This document shows, one piece after another, positions 7,928-11,427 of a DNA stretch of 11,427 nucleotides. Each line of letters starts with the position of its first letter. Position 1 is the stretch's first letter. The translations under genes and the position numbers were made by a program. Under the pieces are notes generated by a model that searched no databases, was not told the DNA's origin, and was given only the letters and a program-made list of their open reading frames with translations. Origin of the DNA: Streptomycetaceae bacterium (GTDB lineage: Bacteria > Actinomycetota > Actinomycetes > Nanopelagicales > Nanopelagicaceae); assembly GCA_027490415.1 (NCBI GenBank), contig JAIXYD010000102.1, forward strand, positions 1 to 11,427, in the 5' to 3' direction.

Positions 7928-8021
7928 CGCGGGAGCACATGCGTTACTTGTAACGCTGCTGAGAGGATCTCACTGGGAGATCGACCGCTTGACCCGTCCG
8001 GTAATGCGGACGAGGAAAGGA
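7928..8021 (+). promoter_or_regulatory. TPP riboswitch (THI element)
   Basis: The leader carries the conserved blocks of a thiamine diphosphate aptamer in order. GGGAGC (7931-7936) is followed by a hairpin GCGTTA/TAACGC (7941-7946 with 7951-7956), then GCTGAGAGGA (7958-7967), whose CTGAGA binds the pyrimidine ring. A P3 hairpin follows, GATCTC/GAGATC (7966-7971 with 7977-7982). Then come GACCGCTTGACCC, a GTCCG/CGGAC stem (7996-8000 with 8007-8011) enclosing the invariant GTAATG, and the closing ACGAGGAAAGG. The last block also contains the ribosome binding site of the next gene (AAGGA, 8017-8021), so TPP binding should block translation of pnuT; no terminator hairpin is seen. I could not find a convincing P1 stem, which is unusual. 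Confidence 0.88.
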
Positions 8022-8027
8022 TTAATG

Positions 8028-8573
8028 ATGTCTACCCTCGAAATAATTGCAGCGATGATTTCTTTCATTGGTGTTGCACTCGGTGTGACAGGAAAGCGAA
8101 TTACCTGGCCATGGTGGGCCTTGAGCAGTGTTCTCTACGGAATTCTTTTCATTCAATGGGATTTATTTGCAAGCGCTGCTCTGCAGATCGTCTTTTTTGT
8201 CGCGGCAATTGCGGGTTGGTTCGGCTGGGGTAAGAATGGCGCAGTACCTGGTCCACTTAAGAATACTTATCGGATCTACATAGCGGTTGCAGTAATTCTC
8301 GCAACTCTTGCACTAGCACCAGTTTTAGATCGCATCGGTGCCGCTTCAACCTATGCCGATGCGATTCTTCTCTTCGCTTCAATAGCTGCTCAATTACTTA
8401 TGGTCTATCAGAAATATGAAACGTGGGTTATCTGGCTTGTCGTAAACATTGGGTATACCGCGCTCTATTACAGTCAAGAGCTCTACCCAACTGCCATCCT
8501 CTACGTTGTCTTCACCGTGGTAGCGGCCGTGGGTTGGAGGCGTTGGTATGCAACTTATCGAAGCACTATCTGA
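8028..8573 (+). CDS. pnuT: Thiamine transporter, PnuC family (PnuT)
   Basis: A 181-residue integral membrane protein of the PnuC vitamin-uptake family, with about six to seven hydrophobic segments and few charges between them. The aromatic patterns match the family: W-P-W-W-A-L-S-S near the first third, G-W-F-G-W after the third helix, and W-V-I-W-L-V-V-N late in the protein, where PnuC proteins use W-x2-W-x3-(D/N) to hold the vitamin. PnuC homologs carry nicotinamide riboside, riboflavin or thiamine; the TPP riboswitch directly upstream makes thiamine the best choice (PnuT). Such carriers are thought to equilibrate substrate and need a kinase to trap it. ATG 8028 has ideal spacing (6 bases) to AAGGA; ATG 8025 is adjacent, and a TTG at 7989 lies inside the aptamer and is rejected. 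The 3' end overlaps the kinase gene by 26 bases. Confidence 0.85.
   Translation: MSTLEIIAAMISFIGVALGVTGKRITWPWWALSSVLYGILFIQWDLFASAALQIVFFVAAIAGWFGWGKNGAVPGPLKNTYRIYIAVAVILATLALAPVLDRIGAASTYADAILLFASIAAQLLMVYQKYETWVIWLVVNIGYTALYYSQELYPTAILYVVFTVVAAVGWRRWYATYRSTI
8536..8540 (+). promoter_or_regulatory. Ribosome binding site of the kinase inside pnuT
   Basis: GGAGG lies 7 bases before ATG 8548, within the last codons of pnuT. It fixes the start of the kinase gene and shows that the 26-base overlap is genuine. Confidence 0.75.
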
Positions 8574-9084
8574 GATAACGCAAGCAGTTGAGCAACCCAT
8601 CATTGCAATTGATGGGCCAGCAGGCGCGGGAAAGACCACTCTTGCTTCGACTCTTTCCTTAGCGCTCTCACCGAGCATGAGTACGAGAGTCATTCACATG
8701 GATGAGCTCTACCCAGGTTGGGAGAAGGCACTTGGTGAAGAGTTAAGCAAAACACTGACGTGGCTTACTTCTTGCCACAAAGCGAAGAAACCACTGCTTT
8801 ATTCGTCCTTTAACTGGGGTGCCAATGAATTCCACCCACCCAAGTCACATGAATCAACACAATTACTCATTATTGAAGGTGTCGCTAGCGCACAACTTCC
8901 TATAGAAGAAAGTTTGGCGACCTCAATTTGGCTTGACCTGGATCCAGAGATCGGATTTCGCAGAGTGATCGAAAGAGATGGCGAGAGCATTTCCCTTGAG
9001 ATGAAGAAGTGGCTTGTGATGCAGGAGCAACACTTTGCAGCAGATAGGACGAAAGAGCGCTGCGAATTCATTCTTTCAACCTAA
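8548..9084 (+). CDS. P-loop small-molecule kinase, uridine-kinase-like, substrate unknown
   Basis: A 178-residue P-loop NTPase of the nucleoside/nucleotide kinase type. The Walker A motif is G-P-A-G-A-G-K-T (23-30), preceded by I-I-A-I-D. H-M-D-E-L-Y-P-G-W (50-58) supplies the acidic residue expected after strand 2, L-L-I-I-E-G-V-A-S is the Walker B-like strand, and W-L-D-L-D-P-E followed by R-R-V-I-E-R-D-G resembles the lid of small kinases. Similar proteins with M-D-D-L-Y-x-G-W and a lid ending R-D-G are common in actinobacteria and usually annotated uridine kinase or AAA ATPase; to my knowledge their substrate is unproven. Overlap with pnuT and shared riboswitch control suggest it phosphorylates thiamine or a related compound on entry. 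That is inference; the fold gives no direct sign of thiamine binding. Confidence 0.75.
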   Translation: MQLIEALSEITQAVEQPIIAIDGPAGAGKTTLASTLSLALSPSMSTRVIHMDELYPGWEKALGEELSKTLTWLTSCHKAKKPLLYSSFNWGANEFHPPKSHESTQLLIIEGVASAQLPIEESLATSIWLDLDPEIGFRRVIERDGESISLEMKKWLVMQEQHFAADRTKERCEFILST

Positions 9085-9087
9085 AAT
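9082..9087 (+). promoter_or_regulatory. -10 box for a leaderless PASTA-kinase transcript
   Basis: TAAAAT is a close match to TATAAT and begins on the stop codon of the preceding gene. Six bases separate it from ATG 9094, so RNA would start at or next to the A of the start codon. There is no ribosome binding site in the gap, which fits leaderless translation, common in actinobacteria. No clear -35 element is seen. Confidence 0.6.
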
Positions 9088-9093
9088 TGCCTC

Positions 9094-10998
9094 ATGTCCG
9101 ATCTCACCGGCAACCTTATTGATGGTCGCTATCAGCTACTGCGCCAGATGGACGCTGGCGGCATGGCCACAATCTATGAAGCCATCGATACTCGTCTAGA
9201 TCGACGCGTCGCAGTAAAAATCATGCATGCACATCTTGCTCAAGATGAGCAATTTGTAGAACGGTTTATCCGCGAAGCTAAAGCTGCCGCTGCATTAAGC
9301 CATCCCAATATTGTCGCTGTCCAAGATCAAGGCTGGAACCAAAGTGGAATTCCAGCAGTCTTTATTGTTATGGAATTGGTTGATGGACACACCCTGCGTG
9401 AGTATCTCAATGAGCGAGGCAAAATCGCGATTGCAGATGGAATTAAGTTTTTGCTTCCCGTGCTGAGCGCACTCGGAGCGGCTCATCGTTTAGGAATTGT
9501 TCACCGAGATGTGAAACCGGAAAACATTCTGGTCTCCAAAGAAGGTCGAATTAAGATCACCGATTTTGGGCTAGCCAAAGGCGCAATGATTGGCAGCACA
9601 ATGACGGCTGAATCAAGTGTGATTTTAGGTAGCGTCTCCTACCTATCCCCCGAACAAGTTTCACGCGGAATAGCTGATTCGCGAAGCGATGTGTACTCGG
9701 CGGCAATTACAGCATTTGAAATATTTACCGGAACTAAACCTTTTGAAGGTGAAGAACCTATCCAGATTGCATTTATGCATGTGAATTCCCGCGTGCCTCG
9801 AATTAGTACATTAATTGATGACGTTCCAGAAGCGCTCGATGATTTGATCTTTGCAGCAACAAGTGTGGATCCGGATGAACGTCCTCGAGATTGCCAGGTA
9901 TTCCATAGTCAGCTACTTGCAATTTCGCAGTCGTTAAACCCATCTGCGCCACAAATGAGTCTCGAATTAGATATTCCTATTGCACCCATGAGAAGTAAGT
10001 CAAAGAAGAAATCTCGCGGCAAGTTTGCCCAGATCACTGAGAGAATTTCATTGACACTTCCAACATCCACCGGGAAAGAGAATACGGCGCAGGTGAAAGA
10101 GCGTAGAAAAGTCAGTAAGCGAGTGCGCCGTAATCGATGGATTGCTGCAGGACTTGCTGTGCTGCTTGGAATTACCACATGGTGGGTTTTGATCGGCCCC
10201 GGTGCATCAGTGAAATTCCCATCTGTTGTGGGAGCCACAACAGAGCAAGCCAATTCCACGCTTACTGCCCTTGGTCTCAAGACAGTAGTCGTTGACGAAC
10301 GCTTTGATGAAGATATAGCAAAGGGGAAAGTAATATCGACTGATCCATTTGCTGGAGACTCAATCGCACTTGGTGGCACTGTCAATTTGGTGGTTTCAAA
10401 AGGTGCAGAGAGATACACCATTCCCTCTCTCATCAATCTGACACCTGAAGCTGCTGTTAATCTTCTGGCTAAATCACCGCTTAAGGTTGGTGAAATTACA
10501 GAAGTGTTTAGCACCAAAGTTCCAAAGGGTTTCGTTATCTCATCAAATCCAGAACAAGGAGCTCGCGTTAAGCGAGATACATTAGTTGATATGGTTGTAA
10601 GCAAAGGTGTAGAAACCTTTAGCCTGGCATCTTTCGTCGGGACAAATGGCGAGCAAGCTCTCAATGAACTTACTGTTGCCGGATTTAATGTGACTACAAC
10701 GTATGCCTTTGATGAGAAAGCAATGCCAGGAGAAGTGATCTCCCAGAACCCAGCAGCCGGAACTCCACTTGCCAAGGGTGCGGCGGTAGAAATATTTGTT
10801 TCTAAAGGTTCCGCCTTTGTCTATATCCCTAATGTGATGCGCTACACCCAAGACCGAGCAGTCGCTCTATTAGAAGATTTAGGGCTAAAAGTTGTCGTCA
10901 AGAAGGTAACCAAGAGTGCAAAATTGGTAATCGGAATAGATCCAAAGGTCAACGCGAAGGTTAAGCGTGGAAGTACGGTGACTCTCACAGTAGGGTAG
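9094..10998 (+). CDS. Transmembrane Ser/Thr protein kinase with PASTA domains, PknL/PknB-like
   Basis: A 634-residue receptor kinase. The cytoplasmic catalytic domain (about 13-275) has V-A-V-K with Lys42, helix-C Glu61, H-R-D-V-K-P-E-N with catalytic Asp139, D-F-G (157-159) and Y-L-S-P-E (183-187), so it should be active. The glycine loop reads M-D-A-G-G-M-A, with Asp20 where the first Gly is usual. A basic, Ser/Lys-rich juxtamembrane stretch (300-348) precedes one transmembrane helix (about 349-367). Outside the membrane are four PASTA repeats (375-437, 441-505, 509-572, 576-634), the first three ending V-S-K-G; such domains sense peptidoglycan fragments or lipid II. The third lacks the usual I-P at its start. 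Proximity to a prenyl synthase gene recalls actinobacterial pknL. It is 9 bases downstream of the kinase gene with its own likely promoter. Start ATG 9094 sits about ten residues before the domain. Confidence 0.93.
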   Translation: MSDLTGNLIDGRYQLLRQMDAGGMATIYEAIDTRLDRRVAVKIMHAHLAQDEQFVERFIREAKAAAALSHPNIVAVQDQGWNQSGIPAVFIVMELVDGHTLREYLNERGKIAIADGIKFLLPVLSALGAAHRLGIVHRDVKPENILVSKEGRIKITDFGLAKGAMIGSTMTAESSVILGSVSYLSPEQVSRGIADSRSDVYSAAITAFEIFTGTKPFEGEEPIQIAFMHVNSRVPRISTLIDDVPEALDDLIFAATSVDPDERPRDCQVFHSQLLAISQSLNPSAPQMSLELDIPIAPMRSKSKKKSRGKFAQITERISLTLPTSTGKENTAQVKERRKVSKRVRRNRWIAAGLAVLLGITTWWVLIGPGASVKFPSVVGATTEQANSTLTALGLKTVVVDERFDEDIAKGKVISTDPFAGDSIALGGTVNLVVSKGAERYTIPSLINLTPEAAVNLLAKSPLKVGEITEVFSTKVPKGFVISSNPEQGARVKRDTLVDMVVSKGVETFSLASFVGTNGEQALNELTVAGFNVTTTYAFDEKAMPGEVISQNPAAGTPLAKGAAVEIFVSKGSAFVYIPNVMRYTQDRAVALLEDLGLKVVVKKVTKSAKLVIGIDPKVNAKVKRGSTVTLTVG

Positions 10999-11002
10999 GC
11001 AA

Positions 11003-11427
11003 ATGCCAAAAGCAGCCTTGCCTCGAATCGGAGCCCACACACCTACAAGTGGTGGAATGGCCAAGCGTTCTATTGAGTACGCACGTATTACTAAAGCTGA
11101 GGCGATCCAAGTGTTTACCTCTAACCCACGCGGATGGGCGATGCCTGAAACAAATCATGAGGCCGATGCCCTCTTCCGCGAGCGAGCTGCTGAATTAGAT
11201 CTAGAAGTCTATGTTCACGCTCCCTTTCTCATTAACTTGGGTTCACCAACGGAAGGAACATATAAAAATTCGTTGGCCTCTACTGAGTACTCTCTCAAGC
11301 GTGGTCAAGAAATTGGCGCACTAGGCGTCGTTATTCATACTGGTTCTGCAGTCAATGAAGACTTTATCGAAGGCGCTTGGAAGCAAATTCACGAAGGCAT
11401 GATGCCCATACTTAATGCACTCACAGA
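11003..11427 (+). CDS. nfo: Endonuclease IV / deoxyribonuclease IV (5' part only)
   Basis: The first 141 codons of an AP endonuclease family 2 protein; the gene runs off the window. Visible motifs are R-I-G-A-H (8-12) with S-G-G-M at 16-19, A-I-Q-V-F-T-S-N-P-R-G-W (34-45), V-H-A-P-F-L-I-N-L-G-S-P (71-82) and V-I-H-T-G-S (110-115). His72 and His112 are spaced as E. coli Nfo zinc ligands His69 and His109, though H-T-G-S replaces the usual H-P-G-S. Endonuclease IV cuts the backbone 5' of abasic sites in base-excision repair. The start ATG is 4 bases after the PASTA-kinase stop, with weak site TAGG or TAGGG just upstream, so the two are probably co-transcribed. A sugar isomerase of the same TIM-barrel superfamily is less likely given the N-P-R-x-W block. 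Confidence 0.88.
   Translation, partial: MPKAALPRIGAHTPTSGGMAKRSIEYARITKAEAIQVFTSNPRGWAMPETNHEADALFRERAAELDLEVYVHAPFLINLGSPTEGTYKNSLASTEYSLKRGQEIGALGVVIHTGSAVNEDFIEGAWKQIHEGMMPILNALT

Noticed and set aside
7989..8027. TTG start that would extend the PnuT protein by 13 residues
   Set aside because: The extra codons lie inside the conserved TPP aptamer and have no ribosome binding site, while ATG 8028 has AAGGA at ideal spacing.
7925..8027. Possible intrinsic terminator in the crtB-pnuT gap
   Set aside because: The hairpins here are the P2, P3 and P5 stems of the aptamer and none is followed by a run of T.
9909..10775. Long open frame of 288 codons on the minus strand
   Set aside because: It lies wholly within the PASTA kinase, whose plus-strand frame has clear domain homology. 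The minus-strand protein shows no recognisable motif and is rich in Ser, Thr and Pro as antisense frames often are.

Overview
The window reads as a chromosomal segment of a low-GC, tightly packed actinobacterium. The evidence is an actinobacterial-type polyprenyl synthase, phytoene synthase and desaturase, a PASTA-type Ser/Thr kinase resembling PknL, an actinobacterial metF, and gaps of 0-10 bases or small overlaps at almost every junction. By eye the base composition is roughly half A+T. A streamlined aquatic lineage such as the freshwater acI group (Nanopelagicales) would fit, but that placement is inference. There is no gene-free stretch over 300 bases; the longest is about 100 bases and is filled by a TPP riboswitch. 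I see no tRNA, rRNA, CRISPR array, insertion sequence or prophage gene.

Layout. (1) Positions 1-2971, plus strand: the end of a CruF-type carotenoid 1,2-hydratase, a CruG-type glycosyltransferase and a CrtD/CrtI-family carotenoid desaturase, probably one operon that modifies the acyclic end of a carotenoid. (2) Positions 4403-2925, minus strand: metF followed 3 bases later by a CDP-alcohol phosphatidyltransferase whose 3' end overlaps the desaturase gene by 47 bases tail to tail. (3) Positions 4448-7924, plus strand: crtE-crtI-crtB, the core route from C5 isoprenoids to lycopene, leaving the metF start divergently. (4) Positions 7928-9084: a TPP riboswitch, a PnuC-family transporter (so probably a PnuT thiamine transporter) and an overlapping P-loop kinase. 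(5) Position 9094 to the end: a transmembrane PASTA kinase with a probable leaderless promoter, then the start of an endonuclease IV gene.

How the genes work together. CrtE makes the prenyl diphosphate, CrtB condenses two to phytoene, and CrtI desaturates to lycopene. A cyclase, not in this window, may act on one end. CruF hydrates the psi-end, the CrtD-like enzyme adds a 3,4 double bond, and CruG adds a sugar to the tertiary hydroxyl. The likely product is a hydroxylated, glycosylated carotenoid placed in the membrane. The thiamine unit is separately controlled and probably supplies thiamine by uptake.

The most interesting points are the translationally coupled orphan kinase behind the riboswitch-controlled transporter, which is a candidate for trapping thiamine by phosphorylation; an aptamer with no obvious P1 helix that starts almost at the crtB stop codon; the probable leaderless start of the PASTA kinase; and the metF / prenyl synthase / PASTA kinase neighbourhood, which resembles the M. 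tuberculosis metF-like/idsA2/pknL region with carotenoid and thiamine genes placed between. Nothing here is clearly a wholly new system.
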